Shown here: piece by piece, positions 7,365 through 14,152 of the stretch
Numbering within the stretch: position 1 is the first letter of the stretch
How the letters are laid out: every line of letters begins with the position of its first letter
Assembly (NCBI GenBank): GCA_024206355.1
Contig: JAAGZM010000184.1
Location: forward strand, 1 to 14,152
Origin: Gammaproteobacteria bacterium
GTDB taxonomy: Bacteria > Pseudomonadota > Gammaproteobacteria > Enterobacterales > GCA-2746155
Direction of reading: 5' to 3'
Length of the DNA stretch: 14,152 nt
Made by a program: the position numbers and the translations under genes
The notes under the pieces: model-generated
What the model was told of the DNA's origin: nothing
Databases searched by the model: none
The model's input: only the letters and a program-made list of their open reading frames with translations

Positions 7365-7853
7365 ATGGCTATTGAAAAAGAAGTAATTCAGTTATCAAAT
7401 CAACTCATCAAAAGGCGCTTATTAATCTGCACAGCAGAATCTTGTACCGGTGGGCTAATCGCAAAGTCATTTACAGATGTCGTCGGCTCTTCAAAGTGGT
7501 TTGAAAGTGGATTTGTAACTTATAGCAATAATGCAAAACACAAAATGTTAGGTCTTGATAAACAATTAATTGAGTCCTCAGGAGCTGTAAGTCAATCGGT
7601 TGCTGTAGCCATGGCAGAAGGTGCTATTACAAATAGTTTAGCAAAAATCTCGATTGCAACAACAGGTATTGCTGGACCTGCTGGAGGAACAAAAGAAAAG
7701 CCAGTAGGTATGGTATGGATTGCTTGGGCTGCAAAACATTATACTACTCAGAGCCAATGTTTTTTCTTTGATGGTGATCGTGAGTCGGTTCGAAATCAAG
7801 CTGCAATAGCCGCCATTTCTGGATGTGTGAAATTTATTGTTAAAAATGCTTGA
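7365..7853 (+). CDS. pncC: Nicotinamide-nucleotide amidase (stand-alone CinA C-terminal domain)
   Basis: A 162-residue protein made only of the CinA C-terminal domain. The family deamidates nicotinamide mononucleotide to nicotinate mononucleotide, returning NMN released by NAD-dependent DNA ligase to NAD synthesis. Conserved segments are AESCTGG (about 24-30, with the presumed catalytic Ser26), GFVTYSNNAK (49-58), TGIAGPAGG (100-108) and KPVGMVWIA (112-120). The MoCF-like N-terminal half of full CinA is absent, as in E. coli PncC/YgaD. The frame is open to a GTG at 7311, but that codon lies directly after a TATAAT and has no ribosome site. ATG at 7365 gives the family length. It sits upstream of recA in the same direction, the common gammaproteobacterial order, but 199 bp of dyad-rich spacer separates them. 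Confidence 0.93.
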   Translation: MAIEKEVIQLSNQLIKRRLLICTAESCTGGLIAKSFTDVVGSSKWFESGFVTYSNNAKHKMLGLDKQLIESSGAVSQSVAVAMAEGAITNSLAKISIATTGIAGPAGGTKEKPVGMVWIAWAAKHYTTQSQCFFFDGDRESVRNQAAIAAISGCVKFIVKNA

Positions 7854-7874
7854 TACTACTCATGCAAGTAGTAT
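7853..7874. repeat. Perfect 8-bp inverted repeat at the pncC stop codon
   Basis: ATACTACT (7853-7860) and AGTAGTAT (7867-7874) are exact reverse complements around a 6-base spacer, CATGCA. The first base is the last base of the pncC TGA. No T-run follows, so an intrinsic terminator is unlikely. It could be a regulator site ahead of recA or an RNA hairpin protecting the pncC message. Confidence 0.6.
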
Positions 7875-7879
7875 ATGCT

Positions 7880-7914
7880 TCATTCCAGTTAGCAAGTTCT
7901 AATGATTGGAATGA
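7880..7914. repeat. Second inverted repeat between pncC and recA
   Basis: TCATTCCA (7880-7887) pairs perfectly with TGGAATGA (7907-7914). GTTAG (7888-7892) then pairs with CTAAT (7899-7903), including one G-T wobble, across a 3-base bulge (7904-7906). The result is a 13-bp imperfect stem with a 6-base loop. No poly-T follows. Confidence 0.5.
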
Positions 7915-8052
7915 TGATTGTCTTAGATGAAATATCAATTATCCCTTACAACAATCTCCAACATTAGCACTTCTACCTAATACTTAAGATCTGTAAAAAT
8001 GACTGTAGCAATTAAATGAATTTGAATAGTAATAATTTTTGGAGAGTACCCC

Positions 8053-9087
8053 ATGGAAAATAACAAGAAAAAAGCGTTGGAAGCAGCACTCGGACAAATC
8101 GAACGTCAATTTGGAAAAGGTTCGGTTATGAAAATGGGTGATGCTGGCGCAATGTCGCGTGATATTGATGTTATTTCAACTGGGTCTTTAGGTCTAGATA
8201 TTGCACTTGGAATAGGTGGACTTCCTAAAGGAAGAGTGGTTGAAATTTACGGTCCAGAATCATCAGGTAAAACAACAATGGCTCTGCAGGCAGTTTCAAG
8301 CTGTATGGCGAATGGTGGTACTGCTGCTTTTGTCGATGCTGAGCACGCACTTGACCCAATTTATGCGGAAAAACTTGGAATCAACGTTGACGAGCTCTTA
8401 GTCTCTCAACCAGATACAGGCGAACAAGCCCTTGAAATTACAGACATGTTGGTTCGTTCAGGTGCTGTTGATATTATTGTCATTGACTCGGTTGCTGCGT
8501 TAACACCAAAAGCAGAAATTGAAGGCGATATGGGTGATTCTCATATGGGACTTCAGGCAAGATTGATGTCACAAGCGCTGAGAAAAATCACTGGAAATAT
8601 TAAACGCTCAAACTGCTTAGTCATTTTCATTAATCAGCTTCGTATGAAGATTGGTGTGATGTTTGGCAATCCTGAGACAACAACGGGTGGTAATGCTTTA
8701 AAGTTTTACGCATCCGTAAGATTAGATATTCGCCGTATTGGTGCGGTTAAAAAAGGTGATGAAATTGTAGGCAACGAAACGAGAGTTAAAGTTGTTAAAA
8801 ATAAAGTCTCCCCACCCTTTAAACAAACAGAATTTCAGATCCTCTATGGTGAAGGAACAAGCCTTGAAGGTGAAATCATTGATATAGGTGTTAAGCTTGG
8901 CTTTGTTGATAAGGCTGGAGCTTGGTACAGCTATAAAGGCGACAGAATAGGTCAAGGAAAGATGAATGTGGTCAATTTTCTTAAAGAAAATCCGGATGTG
9001 GCTGCAGATATCGAAAAGCGTATCAGAGAAAAGCTTTTAGTCAAAGCTGAGCCAGAAAGTGAAGAAGCTTCCGTATCAGAAGAATAA
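8053..9087 (+). CDS. recA: Recombinase RecA
   Basis: A 344-residue RecA of standard bacterial length. It forms filaments on single-stranded DNA, drives strand exchange and activates LexA self-cleavage. Walker A is GPESSGKT (67-74), the catalytic Glu is Glu97 in DAEHALDP, and Walker B ends at Asp145 in IIVIDSVAAL. Loop L2 (about 196-212, IGVMFGNPETTTGGNALK) and the core KFYASVRLDIRR are complete. The C-terminus is acidic (EPESEEASVSEE), as expected for the regulatory tail. The start is supported by GGAGAG at 8041-8046, eight bases before the ATG. recX follows 103 bp downstream in the same direction, as in most gammaproteobacteria. No CTG-N10-CAG LexA box is visible in the 199 bp upstream, which is unusual for this gene. 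Confidence 0.99.
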   Translation: MENNKKKALEAALGQIERQFGKGSVMKMGDAGAMSRDIDVISTGSLGLDIALGIGGLPKGRVVEIYGPESSGKTTMALQAVSSCMANGGTAAFVDAEHALDPIYAEKLGINVDELLVSQPDTGEQALEITDMLVRSGAVDIIVIDSVAALTPKAEIEGDMGDSHMGLQARLMSQALRKITGNIKRSNCLVIFINQLRMKIGVMFGNPETTTGGNALKFYASVRLDIRRIGAVKKGDEIVGNETRVKVVKNKVSPPFKQTEFQILYGEGTSLEGEIIDIGVKLGFVDKAGAWYSYKGDRIGQGKMNVVNFLKENPDVAADIEKRIREKLLVKAEPESEEASVSEE

Positions 9088-9190
9088 TCATAATTCAGAG
9101 CCGGTCAACTAAGGATTCAAGTTTAATAGAGCATTTCAGTTATCAACTAGCTCATGCTGATCTGCAGAACGAGTTTTTTTAAGGTATGTT

Positions 9191-9646
9191 ATGAATGAGG
9201 AAGAAATAAAAGAAGAAATAATCAAAATTAGGAAATCCCTAATGGGTTTACTTGCGCGTCGAGAACACTCTAGGCTAGAACTCTTTCAAAAAGTCAGTAA
9301 AAAACAATTCAACACTGATCTTATCAGTGAAAATATCGATGACTTTATCGAGCATGATTGGCAATCTGATCTACGCTATGGAGAAATGGTGGTCAGAAGT
9401 CGCATTTTAAAATGCCATGGCCCAGTAAAAATTTCTAGAGAACTTCAACAGAAAGGCATTTCCTCCGATATTATTGAGGATATTATTAACATTGATGTTG
9501 ATTGGAGTGAATTAGCTGAAACAGCCTTAAAAAAGCGCTTTCCAAGTCATGGAGAGAGTCAAAATGAAATTGCTAAGCAATATCGTTTTTTGCTACAACG
9601 CGGTTTTACAAATGAAATTATTAAAGCGGCTTTACAGAACTTTTAA
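9191..9646 (+). CDS. recX: Regulatory protein RecX
   Basis: A 151-residue RecX, which binds RecA filaments and caps or inhibits them. The three-helix repeats of the family can be traced. LLARREHSRLELFQKV (about 19-34) is the conserved opening. DDFIEHDWQSDLRYGEMVVRSRI (about 46-68) matches the usual L-D-DRRFAE-YVRSR pattern, though DW replaces the more common aromatic/Asp form. GPVKISRELQQKGI follows (about 72-85), and the last repeat has RFLLQRGFTNEIIKAAL (130-147). Its position straight after recA supports the call. AAGG lies six bases before the ATG. Seven T bases precede this site, but the sequence before them makes only a poor hairpin, so read-through from recA is likely. Confidence 0.93.
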   Translation: MNEEEIKEEIIKIRKSLMGLLARREHSRLELFQKVSKKQFNTDLISENIDDFIEHDWQSDLRYGEMVVRSRILKCHGPVKISRELQQKGISSDIIEDIINIDVDWSELAETALKKRFPSHGESQNEIAKQYRFLLQRGFTNEIIKAALQNF

Positions 9647-9784
9647 TAGAACTATTATTTGTTAACAAAAATACCAATTTATTGACATAAACTGTAGCCT
9701 TAAACACACAGCTCATCTACAATAACCACATATATTAAATGAATTATCAAAAATGAATTTTTAACGTTATTAGTAGAGAACATT
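9647..9784. promoter_or_regulatory. ilvE upstream region with palindromes and a -35-like box
   Basis: This 138-bp spacer contains TAATAG-AA-CTATTA at its left border (9644-9657, overlapping the recX stop). A perfect 12-bp palindrome TTTGTTAACAAA follows at 9658-9669, then TTGACA at 9682-9687. No good -10 lies 16-18 bp after that hexamer; TATATT at 9731-9736 is an alternative without a matched -35. The ilvE ribosome site is a modest AGAGAA at 9775-9780. The palindromes may be operators, but no regulator is identified. Confidence 0.35.
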
Positions 9785-10849
9785 ATGTCAATTTCTATCA
9801 AGCCTCTGGCCGAAAATAAACGTAGTAGCTGTCCAGAAGAATTTGGATTTGGGTCAGTTTTTTCTGATCATATGTTCACCCAAAGTTATGAGGCTGGAAG
9901 AGGGTGGTTTGATGCGGAAATTACCCCTTATCATACATTTGAGATTGATCCTTCTGCAGCTGTCTTACACTACGGCCAGGAAATCTTTGAAGGACTGAAA
10001 GCTTATCGAAAACCTGACGGTAAAATTAATCTGTTTCGACCTGAAGAAAACATTAAACGTTTTAATCGCTCAGCACATCGCATGGTTATGCCTGAAGTAG
10101 ATGAGGCTCTTCATCTAGAAGCAATGAAGTCACTAATTTCTATTGATCAAAATTGGGTTCCGGATCAAGATGGTTCTTCTTTGTATATTAGACCAGCTAT
10201 GATTGCTACTAGCTCTAAAATTGGTATTGAGGCAGCTCAAGGATATCTTCATTTTATTATTACTGGACCAGCAGGCCCATACTTCCAAGGTGGGTTTTAT
10301 CCAATCTCTGTTTATATTGCTGATAAGTATCGTCGCGCAGTTGTTGGTGGAGTAGGTGAAGCAAAGACTGGTGGGAATTACGCTGCAAGTCTTTATGCAT
10401 CAGAAGAAGTCGCTAAAATTGGCTATACACAAGTACTGTGGTTAGACGCTATTGAAGGACGTTATGTAGAAGAAGTGGGAGCGATGAATATATGCTTCGT
10501 TTATGAAGGCAGGCGCATTGTTACACCTGCACTCAGTGGTAGTATTCTTCCTGGTATTACAAGAGACTCAATATTAACCCTTGCTCCTTACCTTGGCTAT
10601 GAAATGACGGAAGAACTACTGGATGTTCATCAAATATTAGCTGATATAGAGTCAGGTAAAATTACTGAAGTATTTGGATGTGGTACGGCTGCTGTTATCT
10701 CACCGGTTGGTATGTTGTGTTACAAAGGAAAAGAGTACTTTATCAACGATAATCAGTCAGGTCCTGTATCTAAACATCTCTATGATCAACTAACGGGCCT
10801 TCAATATGGTACTATTGAAGACAAGTTTGTTTGGACTCAAGAAATATAA
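9785..10849 (+). CDS. ilvE: Branched-chain amino acid aminotransferase (type II, PLP fold type IV)
   Basis: A 354-residue class IV aminotransferase that interconverts leucine, isoleucine and valine with their 2-oxo acids, using glutamate/2-oxoglutarate and pyridoxal phosphate. The PLP lysine is most likely Lys194 in VGEAKTGGNYAASL. YVEEVGAMN (227-235) supplies the Glu that contacts the PLP ring nitrogen, and the GSILPGITR (252-260) and FGCGTAAVISPVG (297-309) loops bind phosphate and substrate carboxylate. The early HYGQEIFEGLKAYR (62-75) is also typical. The length and the N-terminal extension place it with the longer Bacillus/mitochondrial-type enzyme rather than the roughly 308-residue E. 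coli IlvE. It begins 138 bp after recX and is probably transcribed from its own promoter. No other ilv or leu genes are nearby. Confidence 0.95.
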   Translation: MSISIKPLAENKRSSCPEEFGFGSVFSDHMFTQSYEAGRGWFDAEITPYHTFEIDPSAAVLHYGQEIFEGLKAYRKPDGKINLFRPEENIKRFNRSAHRMVMPEVDEALHLEAMKSLISIDQNWVPDQDGSSLYIRPAMIATSSKIGIEAAQGYLHFIITGPAGPYFQGGFYPISVYIADKYRRAVVGGVGEAKTGGNYAASLYASEEVAKIGYTQVLWLDAIEGRYVEEVGAMNICFVYEGRRIVTPALSGSILPGITRDSILTLAPYLGYEMTEELLDVHQILADIESGKITEVFGCGTAAVISPVGMLCYKGKEYFINDNQSGPVSKHLYDQLTGLQYGTIEDKFVWTQEI

Positions 10850-10940
10850 TATTGTGAAAGCTTAGAAGTAGGAAATAGTAATAAACCAGTTTATCAGATA
10901 CTCGAAGTCATAAAATAACAACTTTGTGGAGATAAGAAAA

Positions 10941-13208
10941 TTGTTGGGTCAAATTCAAAAAAAATCAATTAATGAACTGAAAGTAATACTTACCGAGATA
11001 TTGAAGAAAGTGGATGACGAGTTGTTTGATCATGGCAACATGGCTAAAACAAATAAGGATCAATGCTTTTTCTTTGAATCTATGCGTATCCTTCGTATTC
11101 AAAGGAAAAACGTGGAAACTGAATTCGCTCAGCTGATGACCAATAAATTTGGAATCTTACAAGGTAAATCTAATACAACGCAAGCAGATAATACAATTAA
11201 ATTTTCAGCGGAAAAAATGTCACTGTTAACCGATCATGAGAACGAGGAAAACCTTGCCGTCAACAAAATAGTAATTTTAGCAAATATAGAACATGAAATT
11301 GTATTATCTCAACTGGATAGTCGTTTTGATAGCTTGACTGACATTAACCTGTTTGAGTCTACCAAAAATCCAATCAATCCAAAGAATATTTGTGAGGCAT
11401 TTGAGCAGTCTATTAAATCCTTAAACTTTGATATCAAACCTAAGCTGGTGTTCTATAAAACAATTGAACATTTTGTGATTGAAAGGCTTAAGATATTTTA
11501 CGATGAAATTAACCACTTAATGGTTAAGCAAAACATTCTTCCAGACTTGCCTGGTACACCTAAGATAAAAAACTTAAGACAAAAGGAGAACAAAACTGAT
11601 AGACAGTTAAGCAATGAAGGTAGCGATGTCTTGTCTACCTTGAGCGAAGTACTGAATAATGAAGGTTCTACTGATAGTACTAGTGTTTTGTCAGAAGATG
11701 TCAATCTTCATTCTGCTATAAATACTGCTGTAATAATTCAAGCATTATCAATAATCCAGCAGAATAACCAGAACGCTCAGATTGCAGGCACTACTTCTGG
11801 CAATGCGCTTGATGTACGAGAGCCGCTAGGAGAAATATTACCTGATTCAGATTCTACTCTCAATCAGTCAATAGGCAAAGCCAATGAAAATATTGTTAAT
11901 ATTATTGAAATGCTATTTGACTATATCCTGAGTGACAGAAACTTGCCTAATGAGTTTAAGCCAATCATTGGAAGCTTACAAATTCCCTTACTTAAAGTTG
12001 CAATAATCGACGTAACATTTTTCAGTGAGGGTGACCATCCCGCTAGAATATTACTTAATGAAATGGCTCATTCCTGTATTGGATGGACGTCCAAAACAGA
12101 TAATGGTTTTAAGAGAAAGTTCTCTGAAATTATTAACAACATTAATGAAAACTTTGAAGACGATATTGTAATTTTTAGCGAGGCGCTTGATGCTTTCCAG
12201 CAATTAAATAAAGTCAAAAAGGAAAAGGTACTACTTAAAATAAAACGTACTAATGAGCTTGAAGAGGCGAAAGCAAGGATTGAGCTAGCAAGCACAAAAG
12301 CAGAAAATGCTATAGCTAGGATCATCGGTCAATTAACTTTACCTGAATTTGTCAATCGACTTCTGTTAGAAGATTGGAAAAATCTCATGAAAATTTTATA
12401 TTTGCGCGATGGTGATAAGAATGAAACATGGGACAAATATTTTCAGGTCGGTGCCGATTTGGTGGCTTCCCTAATACCTGCTGTAACCACAAAAGCACAA
12501 AATCAACTTAGAAACAGTTTGCCAGAAATTATTAATAATATAAAATCTGGCCTTGATTTTATAGGTACTGAATGCTTTGATAATGATCAATTGTTTATTG
12601 AGCTTGAGCAGTTGCACAAAAAGGTTCTTAAAGGGGAATCGGTTCTAATAATTTCTGAGCCAAACATGGAAGATGTGCTGGAAAATGAAAATCAAAAAGA
12701 CCAACTAATTATTGCTGATGTATTGCCAACCGTGGTTGAACAATCAAAATCAACAGCAGCAGAAGAAACCGTAGTAACTAGTTCTCAGAGCAAACAAGCA
12801 TCCAAGAATGACACTAAGGATGACAACTCTGAATATACTCAGCAGCTTGAGCCATCATTTAATATGGAACTGAATTCAATTGCAGTTGAGGCTGAATCTA
12901 GTATTGATGATGAAGTGTATTTGTTTGATATTGAGGATTTGCATATTGGAACCTGGTTTGAAATTCTACAACCTGAGTTAGATAGGGTAGTTCATTGTAA
13001 ACTAGTTGCTATAATCGACTCAATCGGCAAATATATTTTTGTAAATAATTTGGGTGCAAAAGTTGCAGATTATACTTTGGAGCAACTAGAGATTGCTTTG
13101 AAAACAAAGCAACTAATTCAACTTGAGCAAGGTGTTATCTTTGAAAGAGCTCTCAAATCCATCGTAACCAATTTTCGGATAGAAAAGTCCAAAGCTGAGA
13201 GTCACTAA
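10941..13208 (+). CDS. DUF1631 family protein, function unknown
   Basis: A large acidic protein of about 755 residues that I recognise as DUF1631, an uncharacterised family of gamma- and betaproteobacteria. The visible parts (755-residue numbering) start with an N-terminal helical module (about 1-75, DELFDHGN, FFESMRILRIQRKNVE). A Ser/Asn/Gln-rich linker (about 210-300) contains two NEGS...VLSE near-repeats. The conserved core at about 335-385 has FKPIIGSLQIPLLKVAIID and FFSEGDHPARILLNEMAH. A charged helix at about 420-460 may be coiled coil, and a second disordered linker spans about 570-655. The C-terminal module (about 660-745, VYLFDIEDLHIGTWFEI, KYIFVNNLGAKVADYTLEQLEIAL) looks like a small beta barrel. 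There are no membrane segments, signal peptide or obvious catalytic motif. The frame opens at GTG 10926, but TTG at 10941 has GGAG nine bases upstream and is preferred. Confidence 0.8.
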   Translation: MLGQIQKKSINELKVILTEILKKVDDELFDHGNMAKTNKDQCFFFESMRILRIQRKNVETEFAQLMTNKFGILQGKSNTTQADNTIKFSAEKMSLLTDHENEENLAVNKIVILANIEHEIVLSQLDSRFDSLTDINLFESTKNPINPKNICEAFEQSIKSLNFDIKPKLVFYKTIEHFVIERLKIFYDEINHLMVKQNILPDLPGTPKIKNLRQKENKTDRQLSNEGSDVLSTLSEVLNNEGSTDSTSVLSEDVNLHSAINTAVIIQALSIIQQNNQNAQIAGTTSGNALDVREPLGEILPDSDSTLNQSIGKANENIVNIIEMLFDYILSDRNLPNEFKPIIGSLQIPLLKVAIIDVTFFSEGDHPARILLNEMAHSCIGWTSKTDNGFKRKFSEIINNINENFEDDIVIFSEALDAFQQLNKVKKEKVLLKIKRTNELEEAKARIELASTKAENAIARIIGQLTLPEFVNRLLLEDWKNLMKILYLRDGDKNETWDKYFQVGADLVASLIPAVTTKAQNQLRNSLPEIINNIKSGLDFIGTECFDNDQLFIELEQLHKKVLKGESVLIISEPNMEDVLENENQKDQLIIADVLPTVVEQSKSTAAEETVVTSSQSKQASKNDTKDDNSEYTQQLEPSFNMELNSIAVEAESSIDDEVYLFDIEDLHIGTWFEILQPELDRVVHCKLVAIIDSIGKYIFVNNLGAKVADYTLEQLEIALKTKQLIQLEQGVIFERALKSIVTNFRIEKSKAESH

Positions 13209-13228
13209 TAACTTGACAAAAGATACAC

Positions 13229-13256
13229 GGACTTACATGAACAATAAGTCTTGTTT
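13229..13256 (+). terminator. Possible terminator after the DUF1631 gene
   Basis: GACTTA (13230-13235) pairs with TAAGTC (13245-13250), plus one G-T pair outside, around a 9-base loop. It is followed by TTGTTTATCG and, a little later, CCTTTT. The stem is short and AT-rich and the T-tract is interrupted, so efficiency would be modest. It lies between convergent genes, where a terminator is expected. Confidence 0.35.
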
Positions 13257-13352
13257 ATCGCCTTTTACTATACTATTGATGCTAAGACACAACTGATGAA
13301 AGAGCTAGCTACAACTAGTAACTAGGCCAAACAATTAGAAACTAGATCTATT

Positions 13353-14152
13353 TCAACTATGGATTGCATGTCCTAAGGAGGCCATAGCAGCCTCCATGGT
13401 CGCTTCGCCTAAGCTTGGATGAACATGGATGGTATTTGCTAAATCTTCTAAACAAGCTCCCATTTCAAGCGCCAGTGCAAACTGATTACTTAATTCTGCA
13501 ACATGTGCACCAACAGCTTGAATACCTAGTACTAGATGGTTGTCTTTTCGAGACGTTATTCTTACAAAACCACCATCATTGCCAGCTTCCATAGCAAGTG
13601 CTTTTCCAATAGCTGCAAATGGAAATTTACCAACTACGATTTCAAATCCTTGCTCTTTAGCTTCATCTGGTGTTAAGCCAACGCTAACAATTTCTGGTTC
13701 AGTAAAACAAACAGCAGGAATAACAACAGGATCAAACACTCGACGCATACCAGCAATGATTTCTGCAACCATCTCACCTTGCGCAGATGCTTTATGCGCT
13801 AACATTGGTTCACCGACAAGATCTCCAATTGCCCAGACATTTTTCATTGCTGTTTGACATTGATTGTTAACTTTTATAAATGCTCCATCCATGTCGATGC
13901 ACATATTTTCTAAGCCCCAACCTTGAGTATTAGGGCGTCTACCTATTGTGACTAATACTTTGTCAGCTTCGATAGTCTTTGCTTCATCGTTTTTATCAAA
14001 ATAGTGGAGAGTTACAGTATCGCCTTCTTCAGAAACAGAATTAGCTCGAGCTTTATAAATAACATCTACTTGATGCTTCTTTAACCAAGTACTTATTGGT
14101 TTCGTCATTTCCTTATCATACAGAGGTAATAGTCGGTCAAGACCTTCAATAA
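13353..14152 (-). CDS. Dihydrolipoyl dehydrogenase (E3), C-terminal part; 5' end outside window
   Basis: The visible 265 residues are the C-terminal half or so of a flavoprotein disulfide reductase of the Lpd type; the family is about 460-480 residues long. The frame continues without a start to the right edge, and IEGLDRLLPLYDKEM precedes the internal ATG at 14108, so that Met is not the start. Visible parts are the end of the NAD domain (VTIGRRPNT), the FAD segment (WAIGDLVGEPMLAHKA) and the dimer interface ending in HVHPSLGEA. That last motif holds the catalytic His (13419-13421) and its Glu partner (13404-13406). The redox disulfide and FAD-binding N-terminus lie outside. The ending (DNHLVLGIQAVG, EMGACLEDLANTIH, ALGHA-type tail) recalls the LpdV/BkdV E3 of branched-chain oxo-acid dehydrogenase more than E. 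coli Lpd. This is from memory and not certain. Confidence 0.93.
   Translation of the reverse strand, partial: IEGLDRLLPLYDKEMTKPISTWLKKHQVDVIYKARANSVSEEGDTVTLHYFDKNDEAKTIEADKVLVTIGRRPNTQGWGLENMCIDMDGAFIKVNNQCQTAMKNVWAIGDLVGEPMLAHKASAQGEMVAEIIAGMRRVFDPVVIPAVCFTEPEIVSVGLTPDEAKEQGFEIVVGKFPFAAIGKALAMEAGNDGGFVRITSRKDNHLVLGIQAVGAHVAELSNQFALALEMGACLEDLANTIHVHPSLGEATMEAAMASLGHAIHS

Noticed and set aside
7991..8006. LexA box CTGTAAAAATGACTGT before recA
   Set aside because: It has two CTGT words in direct rather than inverted orientation, so it lacks the CAG half of CTG-N10-CAG.
9088..9187. Intrinsic terminator between recA and recX
   Set aside because: Seven T bases occur at 9174-9180, but the preceding CTC...GAG pairing is interrupted by mismatches and gives only a very weak stem.
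13540..13857. 105-codon + strand frame within the lpd gene
   Set aside because: Antisense shadow of conserved dihydrolipoyl dehydrogenase sequence, with no independent support.

Overview
The window is chromosomal DNA from an AT-rich bacterium, most likely a gammaproteobacterium. The strongest evidence is the block recA-recX, a stand-alone cinA-type amidase (pncC), mutS and fdxA. This is the neighbourhood known from Pseudomonas and relatives, and the 7Fe ferredoxin closely follows the Azotobacter/Pseudomonas FdxA pattern. The genus cannot be fixed from the sequence alone. No tRNA, rRNA, CRISPR array, transposase or phage gene is visible.

Layout, left to right. (1) Positions 1-129 hold the C-terminus of an M20 amidohydrolase on the + strand. 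It converges, with a 1-bp gap, on a secreted gamma-glutamyltransferase gene (ggt, - strand). (2) A - strand run follows, read right to left: MBL-fold hydrolase, 142-bp quasi-palindromic repeat, FabH-like ketoacyl synthase III, mutS, fdxA, ggt. The synthase and mutS are 10 bp apart; fdxA and ggt are 26 bp apart. fdxA has its own candidate promoter with a dyad over it. (3) A divergent promoter region lies between the MBL gene and pncC. (4) The + strand run is pncC, recA, recX, ilvE and a large DUF1631 protein. (5) At the right edge the 3' part of a dihydrolipoyl dehydrogenase gene runs on the - strand, convergent with the DUF1631 gene.

How the genes work together. RecA and RecX form the recombinase/regulator pair, and MutS is mismatch repair. 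PncC recycles NMN. Three metabolic genes could form a loose theme: IlvE makes branched-chain 2-oxo acids, the dihydrolipoyl dehydrogenase resembles the E3 of branched-chain oxo-acid dehydrogenase, and the ketoacyl synthase III could use the resulting acyl-CoA primers. That link is inference only.

I found no convincing undescribed multi-gene system. The best candidates for a second look are the terminal-inverted-repeat element at 5979-6120, the dyads flanking recA and ilvE, the fdxA operator-like dyad, the insertion of a synthase and a hydrolase into the normally adjacent mutS/cinA pair, and the uncharacterised DUF1631 protein. Several starts were moved from the longest open frame to an internal codon on ribosome-binding-site, promoter or family-length grounds.
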